This document shows, one piece after another, positions 8,786 to 17,379 of a stretch of DNA of 64,000 bases. The stretch spans positions 3,100,001-3,164,000 of the forward strand of contig NZ_CP010681.1 of the NCBI RefSeq assembly GCF_002407245.1, read 5' to 3'. Both the position numbers and the translations under genes were made by a program. The notes under the pieces were generated by a model. It worked only from the letters and a program-made list of their open reading frames with translations, was not told where the DNA came from and ran no database searches. Source of the DNA: Phaeobacter piscinae (GTDB lineage: Bacteria; Pseudomonadota; Alphaproteobacteria; Rhodobacterales; Rhodobacteraceae). Position 1 is the stretch's first letter; each line of letters starts with the position of its first letter.

Positions 8786-9958
8786 GTGTTGCGCACAAGC
8801 ATTCTCGCCCTTGTCTCATTTCTGCTTCCGCTTCAGGCCCATGCGCAATGTGGTGGCGGGTTTCGCAATTTCGTTCAGCTGATGAAGGAAGAGGCGCTGA
8901 CGGGGGGCTATGACAGCGCCACGGTCAATCGTTTCTTTGAGAACGTGCGCCAAGATCCCGCAGTCCTAAAGGCCGACCGCGCGCAGGGCGTGTTCCAGAA
9001 ACCCTTCATCGAGTTTTCGCGCAGGTTGATCTCCAAGAGCCGCCTGGACCGTGGTCAAGCGATGTCGCGTAAATACGACGCCACATTCCGCAGGATAGAG
9101 ACGACCTATGGCATTGATCGCAGCGTTTTGCTCGCGTTCTGGGCCTTTGAAACCGACTACGGCGCAGTGCAGGGAAATTTCAACACGTTGAATGCGCTGG
9201 TGACCCTGGCCCATGATTGCCGTCGGCCCGAGTTGTTCCGTCCGCAGGTCTTTGCCGCACTGGAATTGTTCCGTCAGGACAATTTTGATCCGCGCCGCAC
9301 CACCGGCGCCTGGGCCGGTGAAATCGGCATGGTCCAGATGCTGCCCGGCGATATTCTGGAAAACGGTGTTGATGCCGATGGTGACGGCCATGTCAGCCTC
9401 AAGACGTCCGCCCCAGATGCATTGATGTCCGGCGCAAAGATGCTTTCTCATCTGGGATGGCGCCCGAATGAGCCTTGGTTGCAGGAGGTGACGATCCCTG
9501 CCGATCTCGACCTGAGCCTTAGCGGTGTTCACCACAAGAGAACAGTTGCTGACTGGCAAGCACTGGGCGTAAACCCTCGTGCGGGTCGGCTAGCGGAGCA
9601 TGACACAAAGGCCGCGCTGATCCTGCCGCAGGGGCATAAGGGGCCTGCCTTCCTCGCCTACCCCAATTTCGACGTCTATTTCGAATGGAACCAGAGCTTT
9701 ACCTATGTGCTGACTGCCGCATATTTTGCGACCCGGTTGTCGGGCGCTGCGAGCTACGATGCAGGCAATCCAGACACCGGCCTTGCGGCAAAACAAATGG
9801 AACAGTTGCAGCGCAAGCTTCAGGCACGCGGTCATGACGTCGGTGATGTTGATGGGATCCTGGGTGCCAAGACACGTGTTGCTGTCCAAAAAGAACAAAA
9901 ACGCCTTGGCCTCCCCGCTGACGCCTGGCCAACACCAGCGCTGTTGTCGCGTCTCTGA
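8786..9958 (+). CDS. Lytic murein transglycosylase, MltB type with C-terminal peptidoglycan-binding domain
   Basis: A 390-residue exported enzyme with GTG start at 8786 after AAAAAGGA. An N-terminal signal peptide (LALVSFLLPLQAHAQ) is followed by the SLT_2/MltB catalytic domain. The likely catalytic Glu122 is in FWAFETDYGAVQGNFNTLNAL, followed by GEIGMVQMLPGDILENGVDADGDG, where the VDADGDG loop resembles a calcium-binding loop as in other MltB-like enzymes. Residues from about 330 form a PG_binding_1 domain. It cleaves the MurNAc-GlcNAc bond to give 1,6-anhydro ends in the periplasm. No lipobox is present, so it is probably soluble or membrane-tethered by an uncleaved signal. Confidence 0.92.
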   Translation: MLRTSILALVSFLLPLQAHAQCGGGFRNFVQLMKEEALTGGYDSATVNRFFENVRQDPAVLKADRAQGVFQKPFIEFSRRLISKSRLDRGQAMSRKYDATFRRIETTYGIDRSVLLAFWAFETDYGAVQGNFNTLNALVTLAHDCRRPELFRPQVFAALELFRQDNFDPRRTTGAWAGEIGMVQMLPGDILENGVDADGDGHVSLKTSAPDALMSGAKMLSHLGWRPNEPWLQEVTIPADLDLSLSGVHHKRTVADWQALGVNPRAGRLAEHDTKAALILPQGHKGPAFLAYPNFDVYFEWNQSFTYVLTAAYFATRLSGAASYDAGNPDTGLAAKQMEQLQRKLQARGHDVGDVDGILGAKTRVAVQKEQKRLGLPADAWPTPALLSRL

Positions 9959-9967
9959 TCTATTGGA

Positions 9968-9993
9968 GGAAATCGCCCCCGGGGGCGGTTTCC
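9968..9993. terminator. GC-rich hairpin between convergent genes
   Basis: GGAAATCGCCCCC is followed immediately by GGGGGCGGTTTCC, a 13-bp inverted repeat with one G-T pair and flanking A/T steps inside the stem. It lies ten bases after the transglycosylase stop and before the 3' end of the minus-strand gene at 10007. It is probably a bidirectional terminator. Confidence 0.7.
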
Positions 9994-10006
9994 GCAGGAT
10001 TGTGTC

Positions 10007-10396
10007 TCAGGGAATTTGCGATGATCGCACCGGAAACCTCTGCCCGTCAGAGGTAATGACCACAGTGCGATCCCGGTTGGTCACATATTGATCGCAACGG
10101 GACATGCCATTGACGAAAGTCACACAGACCTGACCATCCTGCGCGACACGATAGCTGCCCCATGCAGTGCCACCGCCATTTGCCGCTGAATAAGTGTAGG
10201 AATAGGCTCCGTCCTCCCCGAACAGCGCCTCACCATCATCATAAAAAACAATTGATTGCCCCGGCAGCGCCGCAAGCGCCTCTTCGTCGTAGGGCTGATC
10301 ACCCGCCCGCATTGCCCCATCCTGCGCCAATACAATACTTGGCACTTGGATTGATCCGAGAAGTACAAAAAAGACCAGCAGCAAGTGGTGTCTCAT
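10007..10396 (-). CDS. Small secreted hypothetical protein
   Basis: A 129-residue protein with a clear signal peptide (MRHHLLLVFFVLLGSIQVPSIVLAQ; probable cleavage after VLA). The acidic mature part carries a segment of repeated aromatic and glycine residues (GAYSYTYSAANGGGTAWGSYRV) and two cysteines in VCVTFVNGMSRC, which could form a disulfide in the periplasm. I do not recognise a named family, but the general pattern (GSYRVAQDGQVCVTF...) resembles small proteobacterial periplasmic proteins of unknown role. It stands alone, convergent with the transglycosylase. Confidence 0.7.
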   Translation of the reverse strand: MRHHLLLVFFVLLGSIQVPSIVLAQDGAMRAGDQPYDEEALAALPGQSIVFYDDGEALFGEDGAYSYTYSAANGGGTAWGSYRVAQDGQVCVTFVNGMSRCDQYVTNRDRTVVITSDGQRFPVRSSQIP

Positions 10397-10460
10397 GCTG
10401 CCAGCCTAGCGAAATTCTCTCCCAGCCCCACCTCACATTTCGGTGACAGGGCAGACGCGA

Positions 10461-10928
10461 TCACCAGTTGATGAATTCCTCGAAATCCTGAACGATCCGC
10501 GACCAGTAGCCCAGCAGCTCAGCAAAATCGTCGGGATTCATGCCGGTGTCCCCCAGATACACATCCAATTCGACCCGAGCGGACCCTTCGTCCGAAATAT
10601 AGGCCCGACCAAAACGGTTTTCGGTGTTCCACTCATTGATCTTGACCACACGCACGCCGCCATCTGTCTGATAACCGGAGAAGAACTGGATCGCATCACA
10701 GTTCTTGTTGTTTTCGCAGCCGTAGAAATAGATTGAGAAATCATTGCCGTAGTAGTCGACCTTCAGCTTTGGGTCGCCGACATCATCGGTGGTGACCTCA
10801 AATTCAACGCCTTCGGTCTCGAAGAAACGCGCAAGGGTGGTCGCATCCTTGGCCAGAATGTTTTCAGCATGCCCAAGGCCCGGGAGGACAAACAGGGCAG
10901 CGGCGGTCAGTAGAGAAAGAAATTTCAT
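10461..10928 (-). CDS. YbjN-domain periplasmic protein
   Basis: A 155-residue protein with a signal peptide (MKFLSLLTAAALFVLPGLGHAE). The YbjN-type domain follows, with the pattern FFETEGVEFEVTTDDVGDPKLKV, then GCENNKNCDAIQFFSGY and NEWNTENRFGRAYISDEG. The YbjN fold resembles type III secretion chaperones; its molecular role is not established. The frame is open upstream into smc, but the ATG at 10928 starts the signal peptide and is preferred. It follows smc on the same strand with a 58-base gap, which could place it in a read-through unit, although function gives no link. Confidence 0.8.
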   Translation of the reverse strand: MKFLSLLTAAALFVLPGLGHAENILAKDATTLARFFETEGVEFEVTTDDVGDPKLKVDYYGNDFSIYFYGCENNKNCDAIQFFSGYQTDGGVRVVKINEWNTENRFGRAYISDEGSARVELDVYLGDTGMNPDDFAELLGYWSRIVQDFEEFINW

Positions 10929-10986
10929 TGTAAATCCTGTCATTGGCGCGCCGACGATAGAACCTACGCCGCATTGGAACAAGGGG

Positions 10987-13900
10987 TCAGGCGACCAGCG
11001 CCTCGGCTTTCTTGAGGTCCACGGACACCAGTTGGCTGACACCTTTTTCCTGCATCGTGACCCCGAATAGCCGGTCCATCCGCGCCATCGTCACCGCATG
11101 GTGCGTGATAATCAGAAAGCGCGTGTCGGTTTGGCGGCACATCTCGTCCAGCAAATCGCAGAAGCGAGTCACATTGGCATCGTCCAGCGGCGCGTCCACC
11201 TCGTCCAGCACACAAATTGGCGCCGGATTGGACAGAAACACCGCGAAAATCAGGGCCATGGCCGTCAATGTCTGTTCGCCTCCTGACAGCAGTGACAGCG
11301 TCGAGAGTTTCTTGCCCGGCGGCTGGCACATGATTTCAAGCCCGGCATCCAGCGGATCATCACTTTCAACCATGACCAGATTGGCCTCCCCGCCGCCGAA
11401 GAGGTGGGTGAACAGCATGGTAAAGCTCGCATTCACCTCCTCAAACGCGGTCAGCAACCGTTCGCGGCCTTCGCGGTTGAGGCTGGCGATACCCGCCCTT
11501 AGTGTCTTCACGGCCTCTTCCAGATCTGCCTTCTCGCGCACCAATTGGTCGTGCTCGTCCTGGACCGCGCGCGCATCTTCTTCTGCGCGCAGATTGACCG
11601 CTCCCAGCGCGTCGCGCTGACGCTTATGACGGTTGACCTCTGCCTCCAGCTCCTCCGCGTTCGGCATGTCTTCAGGTGTGGCATTAAGGCTGGCCAACAG
11701 ATCGTCAGGTACCGTCTGTTGTTCTTCGCGAATACGCGCCTCGGCATGACCAACGGCTTCGCGGGCTGCGTCACAACGTGCCTCTGCCCGGGCCCGTGCC
11801 TCGCGCGCCTCAGAGGCCAGTCGAGCGCATTCACGCTCGTTTTGAACGGCATCGCGCAGGACGGATTCGGCACCAATCAGTGCATCTGAGGCAACCGCTT
11901 TGCGCGCTTCTGCCTCTTCAATGGCAAGGTTCAGTTCCTCGTGGGTTTCCGCAATCTCGGCAGGCACCGCATGTGCTTCTTGCAGCTCTTCCTCGGTCGC
12001 GGCACGCCGTTCCGTCAACTCGGCAATCCGCCTGTCTGCGCTATCCAGCCGGTGGCGCCACCCGGAGAGATCCTTGGTGACCTGCTGCCCACGTGCGGTG
12101 CGGGCCTCTCCCTCACGCCGCAGCTCATCCTGCGTAGACCGATGGGTCAGCATGGTGATCCGGGCCGCTTCCACCGCCTGCTTTACATCCTCTACCTTGG
12201 CACGCGCCTCAGCGAGGTCTTCCAGCCCTTCGACAGCGGTTTCCGCTTCCGTCAACTGTGCCTGCGCTGCGGCGGCGTCCTCTTCATGTCGGGCAACCGC
12301 GATGCCAAGAGTTTCCAGCTTGCCTTCGGACAGATTGCGATGGCTTTCAGCCCGGCTCAGCGCGCGCGCCGCATCGGCAACGCGTTGATCGGCAACCCGG
12401 CGCGCCTGACGCGCTGCCTGATCGGCGGTGGTGACCTCCGCCAGCTTGCGCATCAGAACCTCATGCGCAGCCTTGGCCCCATCCGCGCGCGCGCCGACAT
12501 GCTCCATATCCTGTTTCAGCGTTTCAAGGCGGTTCATCTGCTCCAGCCGCAACGCCGCTGCACTTGGCGCATCCTCAGCCCAAGCCCGGAACCCATCCCA
12601 GCGCCACAGATCGCCTTCCAGAGTAACCAGACGCTGCCCTGGCATCAGCCGCGAATGCAGATCACGCGCGGCATCCCCATCGACAAGGCCAACCTGAGAA
12701 ATCCGACGATGCAGAGCATCAGGGCAACTGACATGCAGTGAGAGCGGCACCGCACCCGCTGGTAGCGGCGCATCTCCGTCATATGGTGGCAAAGTGACCC
12801 AACCGCTCGGCCCATCAACCTCCGCCAGGGGCGCACGCAGGTCATCGGCAAGAGCCGCGCCAAGCGCTTTCTCGTATCCCGCTGCAACGCGCATCTCGTC
12901 CAGAACATGGCCGCCCTCGGCGGTATCGCGCTCCACAAGCTTCGCAAGCGCCGTCACCTCCGCCCGCAGTGCGCCCAATTCGCCCTCCGCCTCAGAGCGG
13001 CGGGCGCGGGCCTCAGCCTCGCGCGATTGGGTATCATTGCGCGCCTCGTCGGCCGCGGCCAGCGCCTCATCCGCGAGCTCAGCAGCGGCGCGCGCTTCCT
13101 CCTCGGCCTCGACCGCGGCTTCAAACGCGGCCTCTGCCTGAGCCAGCGTATCGCGGGCCTCGGCCATCGCGTCGCGGGAGCTGCCCCCGTCCTCCTCGGC
13201 ACGAAGCAAAGCACGGCGGCAATCCTCGACCTGACGCTGCGCTGATTGATGGCGCGCCGCAAGCCGCGCCACATCCTCTGTCAGGCTTGTCAGATGTTCT
13301 TCGCGGGCCTGAAGCACCGAGACTGCTTCTCGCGACCGCTCGGCAGCCTCAGCCATACGATCATCGTGACCGATGGCGGCCCGCGCCAGTTCACGCTGTT
13401 CCCAGTCCAGCCGTTCAATCGTTTCGCCAGCATCCCGGTTCAGCCCGCTTTCGCGCTCAATATCGCGGCCAAGCTGCGCCACGCGGTTGGTCAGCGTTTC
13501 GATTGTCTGACGCGCCTGCGCTTCCTGATCACTCAGTGCATCGCGCTGCACAAACAGCCGTTGCAGCACGGCGGCAGCAATGGCCTCCTCTTCGCGCAGG
13601 GGAGGCAGTGCGCTCTCAGCCTCCAGCCGCTTGCCATCAGCAACACGGGCCAGCGCCTCTGCCTTGGCCGCCTGGGTCTCGCGGCTGCGCAGGATATCTT
13701 CAGCTTCCAGCCGCGCGTCGTCCGCCTCCCGCCAGCGGCGATAGAGCAACATGCCCTCGGCCCGTCGCAGCTGTTCACCGATATCGCGATACCGCTGTGC
13801 CTGACGCGCCTGACGGGCCAGCTGCGAGAGCTGTGCTGCGAGCTGTTCAATCACATCGTCGACGCGCAACAGGTTCTGTTCGGTGTTTTTCAGCTTCAGC

Positions 13901-14442
13901 TCGGCCTCGTGCCGCCGCTGGTAGAGGCCAGAGATACCTGCTGCCTCTTCCAGAATACGCCGCCGCGCCTTCGGTTTGGCGTTAATCAACTCGGCAATTT
14001 GCCCCTGTCGGACCAGGGCAGGAGAATGCGCGCCAGTTGAGGCATCGGCAAACAGCATCTGCACATCGCGCGCGCGCACATCTTTCCCGTTGGTCTTGTA
14101 GGCGCTGCCGACATCACGGGTAATACGGCGCAGAATTTCCAGATTGTCGCTCTCGTTGAAACCAGATGGGGCCAGCCGTTCACTGTTGTCAATCTGCAGG
14201 CTGACCTCGGCAAAATTGCGGGCTGGCCTGGAGCTGGTCCCCGCGAAGATCACGTCTTCCATACCGCCGCCACGCATTGCCTTTGGGCGGTTTTCGCCCA
14301 TCACCCAGCGCAGCGCCTCAAGAAGGTTGGATTTGCCACAGCCGTTTGGGCCGACAACCCCGGTCAGGCCATCTGCGATCAACAGATCCGTTGGGTCCAC
14401 AAAGCTCTTGAAGCCGTTCAGTCTGAGTTTCGAGAAGCGCAA
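10987..14442 (-). CDS. smc: Chromosome segregation protein SMC
   Basis: A 1151-residue ATPase. The N-terminal head has Walker A GPNGCGKSN (31-39), two long coiled coils flank a central hinge near residues 500-650, and the C-terminal head has signature LSGGEQTLTAMAL and Walker B ICVLDEVDAPLDD. With ScpA and ScpB, SMC dimers load near the origin and align chromosome arms. Length and domain order are normal for alphaproteobacteria. Alternative frames are also open over long stretches because of the alanine/glutamate/arginine-rich coiled coil; these are shadows. The 126-base gap upstream contains a DnaA-box match. Confidence 0.98.
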   Translation of the reverse strand: MRFSKLRLNGFKSFVDPTDLLIADGLTGVVGPNGCGKSNLLEALRWVMGENRPKAMRGGGMEDVIFAGTSSRPARNFAEVSLQIDNSERLAPSGFNESDNLEILRRITRDVGSAYKTNGKDVRARDVQMLFADASTGAHSPALVRQGQIAELINAKPKARRRILEEAAGISGLYQRRHEAELKLKNTEQNLLRVDDVIEQLAAQLSQLARQARQAQRYRDIGEQLRRAEGMLLYRRWREADDARLEAEDILRSRETQAAKAEALARVADGKRLEAESALPPLREEEAIAAAVLQRLFVQRDALSDQEAQARQTIETLTNRVAQLGRDIERESGLNRDAGETIERLDWEQRELARAAIGHDDRMAEAAERSREAVSVLQAREEHLTSLTEDVARLAARHQSAQRQVEDCRRALLRAEEDGGSSRDAMAEARDTLAQAEAAFEAAVEAEEEARAAAELADEALAAADEARNDTQSREAEARARRSEAEGELGALRAEVTALAKLVERDTAEGGHVLDEMRVAAGYEKALGAALADDLRAPLAEVDGPSGWVTLPPYDGDAPLPAGAVPLSLHVSCPDALHRRISQVGLVDGDAARDLHSRLMPGQRLVTLEGDLWRWDGFRAWAEDAPSAAALRLEQMNRLETLKQDMEHVGARADGAKAAHEVLMRKLAEVTTADQAARQARRVADQRVADAARALSRAESHRNLSEGKLETLGIAVARHEEDAAAAQAQLTEAETAVEGLEDLAEARAKVEDVKQAVEAARITMLTHRSTQDELRREGEARTARGQQVTKDLSGWRHRLDSADRRIAELTERRAATEEELQEAHAVPAEIAETHEELNLAIEEAEARKAVASDALIGAESVLRDAVQNERECARLASEAREARARAEARCDAAREAVGHAEARIREEQQTVPDDLLASLNATPEDMPNAEELEAEVNRHKRQRDALGAVNLRAEEDARAVQDEHDQLVREKADLEEAVKTLRAGIASLNREGRERLLTAFEEVNASFTMLFTHLFGGGEANLVMVESDDPLDAGLEIMCQPPGKKLSTLSLLSGGEQTLTAMALIFAVFLSNPAPICVLDEVDAPLDDANVTRFCDLLDEMCRQTDTRFLIITHHAVTMARMDRLFGVTMQEKGVSQLVSVDLKKAEALVA

Positions 14443-14552
14443 GCCGATATCCTGTGATTCATTGGGATGTAAGTGTCATGGGTTTGTTACACCACTGTCA
14501 ATGTGGCCGCCCCCCAAATCCGCTGGGTCAGCGTCATATCGCCACCATATAT

Positions 14553-14561
14553 TGTGGATAA
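14553..14561 (-). promoter_or_regulatory. Perfect DnaA-box 9-mer upstream of smc
   Basis: TGTGGATAA on the plus strand is the complement of the consensus DnaA box TTATCCACA. It lies in the 126-base gap between the lipoprotein gene and smc. A single 9-mer can occur by chance, so a regulatory role is only a suggestion. Confidence 0.3.
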
Positions 14562-14568
14562 CTCTTCA

Positions 14569-14904
14569 TTACGCGGCTTCGCCGCTCCCGCAGTCCAAGC
14601 GCCCGACGAGGACAGCCTGATCGCCCAGGACATCGCGCACCGGGCAGCCGCTTGCCATTTCCATAGCGCGTTGCGCGCGTTTCCGGATGGGGCCAAGGCG
14701 CGGCGCATATTGAGGATTGACGCGCACCGCCTCTGCGAGTGATCCGCGCAGGCGCACCTCAAATACGCTGCCCTCCACCGTGATCCGCTGCACCGCTTGA
14801 CCACGGAAATGCGGGCTTGCCGTATCGCAGGCTGTAAGCGGAACAGCAAGAAGGAACATAAAAATGGGGCGGAATCGAACCGCTCGCCTGAAAAAATCAC
14901 GCAT
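14569..14904 (-). CDS. Small lipoprotein of unknown function
   Basis: A 111-residue protein. An arginine-rich N-terminus (MRDFFRRAVRFRPIF) is followed by a hydrophobic core and the lipobox LTAC (Cys26), so it should be lipidated and anchored to a membrane. The mature part is short, with VEGSVFEVRLRGSLAEAVRVNPQYAPR and a central arginine-rich helix, ending GCPVRDVLGDQAVLVGRLDCGSG; the two C-terminal Cys could pair. I do not recognise a characterised family. It lies upstream of smc on the same strand and is divergent from the GntR regulator gene. A competing longer frame on the same strand lacks a protein-like N-terminus. Confidence 0.75.
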   Translation of the reverse strand: MRDFFRRAVRFRPIFMFLLAVPLTACDTASPHFRGQAVQRITVEGSVFEVRLRGSLAEAVRVNPQYAPRLGPIRKRAQRAMEMASGCPVRDVLGDQAVLVGRLDCGSGEAA

Positions 14905-15018
14905 CTGTATCCCTGCGCCGAATGAGACTGTGTCTTCGCTCGTCCCTTCGAACTAGCATGGAATAGGCGCGCTGTCTGCTGAATGGGCGCACATCCCCTT
15001 GCGATGGCCTTGGCCCCG

Positions 15019-15037
15019 TGGTCATATGTTTTGACCA
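15019..15037. promoter_or_regulatory. Inverted repeat ahead of the GntR gene, possible autoregulatory operator
   Basis: TGGTCA (15019-15024) and TGACCA (15032-15037) form a perfect inverted repeat with a 7-base spacer, ending 25 bases before the regulator start. TGGT/ACCA half-sites are usual for FadR-subfamily GntR proteins, though their spacing is commonly shorter. Assignment as operator is inference. Confidence 0.4.
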
Positions 15038-15062
15038 ATCGCGCATCCAAAAGACTGACAGC

Positions 15063-15833
15063 ATGCCCTTTCAAAAAGTACAGCCCGAAAAACTCTCTGC
15101 GTCTGTGGTGCGCCAGATTGAGCAGTTCATCCTGCGCGGCATCCTCACACCCGGCGAACGGCTCCCTGCCGAGCGGGAGTTGGCGGAGCGTCTGGGGGTC
15201 TCACGGCCCTCGTTGCGCGATGCGCTGGCCGAATTGCAAGATCGCGGTCTACTGGTCTCGCGGGCGGGCGCCGGAGTGTTTGTCGCCGATGTGCTTGGCT
15301 CTGCGTTTTCACCGGCCTTGGTTCAGTTGTTTGCAAGCCATGATGAGGCGGTTTTCGACTACCTCAGCTTTCGCCGAGATTTGGAAGGCCTGGCCGCCGA
15401 GCGCGCCGCCAAATACGGATCCAATTACGATTTGGAAGTGATCCAGACGATTTTCGACAAGATGGAGCAGGCTGGTGATCCCGCCATCTCAGAAGAGGCA
15501 GCCGCGCTCGACGCCCAGTTCCATTCCGCAATCATGGATGCGAGCCACAATGTGGTCATGCTGCATATGATGCGCTCGATGTTTGAGCTGCTGCGTGAAG
15601 GTGTTTTCTATAATCGTCGCGTTATGTTCCAACAGCACACCACGCGCGATGCCCTCTTGGCCCAGCACAGCGCCATCAACGCCGCGCTACAGGCCCGCGA
15701 CCCTTCGGCAGCACGGGCCGCTGTTGAAACCCATCTGGACTATGTGAAGCAGGCCCTGACTGACCATCAGCGCGCCCTGCGCAATGCAGAGGTGGCCAAG
15801 CAACGTCTGCAGCATGAAATCAGCAAAACCTGA
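15063..15833 (+). CDS. GntR-family transcriptional regulator, FadR/PdhR subfamily
   Basis: A 256-residue regulator. The N-terminal winged helix-turn-helix (residues about 10-75) has the textbook GntR pattern GERLPAERELAERLGVSRPSLRDALAEL. The C-terminal all-helical FCD ligand-binding domain begins around residue 90 (FDYLSFRRDLEGLAAERAA) and ends with the helix NAALQARDPSAARAAVETHLDYV. Such proteins usually sense an organic acid (pyruvate, lactate, glycolate). The ATG at 15063 matches the family N-terminus; the frame extends 15 codons upstream without support. No metabolic gene is adjacent, so the target is unknown. Closest overall look is PdhR/LldR/GlcC. Confidence 0.92.
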   Translation: MPFQKVQPEKLSASVVRQIEQFILRGILTPGERLPAERELAERLGVSRPSLRDALAELQDRGLLVSRAGAGVFVADVLGSAFSPALVQLFASHDEAVFDYLSFRRDLEGLAAERAAKYGSNYDLEVIQTIFDKMEQAGDPAISEEAAALDAQFHSAIMDASHNVVMLHMMRSMFELLREGVFYNRRVMFQQHTTRDALLAQHSAINAALQARDPSAARAAVETHLDYVKQALTDHQRALRNAEVAKQRLQHEISKT

Positions 15834-15871
15834 GAGAGCCCATCCGCAGGTTTAAACAGCCTGTACCCCCA

Positions 15872-16621
15872 TCAGGATTTGGGTAAAGACGCCATCCACT
15901 CGGCAACGACGGCCTCGGGGTATCCTCGGTGGAAATGGGATTTCCACGGATAGGCCGCCCGGTCAGTGCCATCCTTCAGGCGAACCCGGTTGGCATCTCC
16001 CCGGTCAACGGCGGGGTTGCCAACCGCGATCCGATGATCTGCAACATCTTTGGTGACGGCGCTGCACGCACCCACCAGGGCCCCCTCCCCGACAGTGACT
16101 CCCGGCAGAACAGTGGTCATCGTGGCGATCACAGCAAATGATTTGATCCGCGCGCCCAGTAAGACCTCGCTCGGCGGATGCGGATCATTGGTCAGCACGA
16201 CGTAGGGAAAGATCCAAACGTAGTCTTCAACAACGCTCTTTTGTCCGATGTGCACATTGCTGTGCAGCCGCACGTAGTCCCCAATAGTGCAATGACCCTG
16301 GATATCGCTCAGTGTGCCGATCTGAAACCCGCGCCCAGCCTGGGTGAGTTCGCGCACTGTGACCCGATGCCCGGTCACCAGGCCGTCACCGAAGCTTGAG
16401 CTTTCGTAGAAAACGCTATGGGAGCGGATCGTCGACTCTTCCCCGATGCGCAACGGAGAGCCATCCCCCAGACGGGTTGCGACGCCCAGCTCACAATTGC
16501 TTCCGATGTTGGTCCCCGCGCCAATTTCAACGTTGTCATGAACGATCGAAAAGGGGCCGATTTCGACGCTCGGGTGGATCTTGGCCTTGGGGCTGACAAT
16601 GGCCGTCGGATGGGCGCGCAT
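15872..16621 (-). CDS. Hexapeptide-repeat acyltransferase (LpxA-like left-handed beta helix)
   Basis: A 249-residue protein dominated by hexapeptide repeats from residue 8 to about 190: IVSPKAKIHPSVEIGPFSIVHDNVEIGAGTNIG and later CTIGDYVRLHSNVHIGQKSVVEDYVWIFPYVVLTND. This folds as a left-handed beta helix and trimerises. Members N- or O-acetylate nucleotide sugars for surface polysaccharide or lipopolysaccharide. The C-terminal 50 residues (after GNPAVDRGD) are a family-specific tail. A GAGGAG ribosome binding site precedes the ATG by 6 bases. No sugar-biosynthesis neighbours are present, so the acceptor is unknown. Confidence 0.85.
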   Translation of the reverse strand: MRAHPTAIVSPKAKIHPSVEIGPFSIVHDNVEIGAGTNIGSNCELGVATRLGDGSPLRIGEESTIRSHSVFYESSSFGDGLVTGHRVTVRELTQAGRGFQIGTLSDIQGHCTIGDYVRLHSNVHIGQKSVVEDYVWIFPYVVLTNDPHPPSEVLLGARIKSFAVIATMTTVLPGVTVGEGALVGACSAVTKDVADHRIAVGNPAVDRGDANRVRLKDGTDRAAYPWKSHFHRGYPEAVVAEWMASLPKS

Positions 16622-16760
16622 CTGTGACTCCTCTGGTAACCGAAAGCCCCGCCAGCAGGCAGGGTCTTGCGCTCTCTTCTATCGCTCAGCCTGCGTTCAA
16701 TCCACCATTTTAGGGAAAGTAAGGATGTGCGCGGTTATCGCAGGCAACGCATTTGAATAC

Positions 16761-16790
16761 AAAAAACCCGGCCACTTGGGCCGGGTTCTT
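16761..16790 (-). terminator. Intrinsic terminator of the F0 ATP synthase operon
   Basis: On the minus strand AACCCGGCC, a five-base loop and GGCCGGGTT form a 9-bp GC-rich stem followed directly by TTTT. It begins about 25 bases after the atpF stop and fits a classical rho-independent terminator for the atpI-B-E-X-F transcript. Confidence 0.9.
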
Positions 16791-16814
16791 TAACAGCGTC
16801 GATGCAAGAGCAAA

Positions 16815-17375
16815 TTAGTGCAGCTTGGCGTCCACGTCGGCGATAGCAGCGTCGATCAGCTTGTTGGCTTCGGTCGCTGTCATCTGTTTCGAGATCACCG
16901 CATCCGCCGCTGCAATTGCAACGGTGATTGCCTGATCGCGCACTTCTTTCACCGCGGAGTCCTGCGCCGCTGTGATCTGTTCCTCGGCAGCGGTCATGCG
17001 ACGCGCAATCGAGACTTCCAGGTCAGCCTTGGCTTGGTCAGCTGCTTTCGCAGCATCTTCACGCGCCGACGCAACGATCCGATCAGCCTGCGCCTGAACT
17101 TCCTGCTGCTTGCGTTCGTAAGAGGCCAGAATGGTCTGGGCTTCTTCACGCAGGGCACGGGCCTCTTCGAGGTCCTTTTTGATGCCTTCGGCGCGGGCGT
17201 CCAGCTGGCCACCCAGCAGACCGGGCACCTTTGCATAAAGCAGGATGCCGACGAACAGCAGGAACGCGAGCGTAACGACAAAGTCGGTGTTGCTCATCGA
17301 CAGGAACGGGCCGGACGCCGCGAATGCGGGGCTGGTGGCACCAAAGGTCAGAGCAAGAGCCAGTACAGAGCGCAT
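16815..17375 (-). CDS. atpF: ATP synthase F0 subunit b
   Basis: A 186-residue subunit. After a short hydrophobic leader (MRSVLALALTFGATSPAFAA) comes one membrane helix (FVVTLAFLLFVGILLYAKVPGLLGGQLDAR). A long charged helix to the C-terminus forms the peripheral stalk linking F0 to F1. It follows atpX with a 4-base gap and is the last gene before the terminator. The leader resembles a signal peptide, which is common in rhodobacterial b subunits. Alphaproteobacteria pair this subunit with b' rather than using a b homodimer. Confidence 0.96.
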   Translation of the reverse strand: MRSVLALALTFGATSPAFAASGPFLSMSNTDFVVTLAFLLFVGILLYAKVPGLLGGQLDARAEGIKKDLEEARALREEAQTILASYERKQQEVQAQADRIVASAREDAAKAADQAKADLEVSIARRMTAAEEQITAAQDSAVKEVRDQAITVAIAAADAVISKQMTATEANKLIDAAIADVDAKLH

Positions 17376-17379
17376 GTTC

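Noticed and set aside
12969..13985. 338-codon plus-strand open frame inside smc
   Set aside because: Arg/Pro/Ala-rich low-complexity translation antisense to the Ala/Glu/Arg-rich coiled coil of SMC; no ribosome binding site or domain.
14862..14900. tRNA-like T-arm text (GGTTCGATTCC on the minus strand)
   Set aside because: No anticodon arm, D arm or acceptor stem can be formed around it; it is the coding sequence for the arginine-rich start of the lipoprotein.
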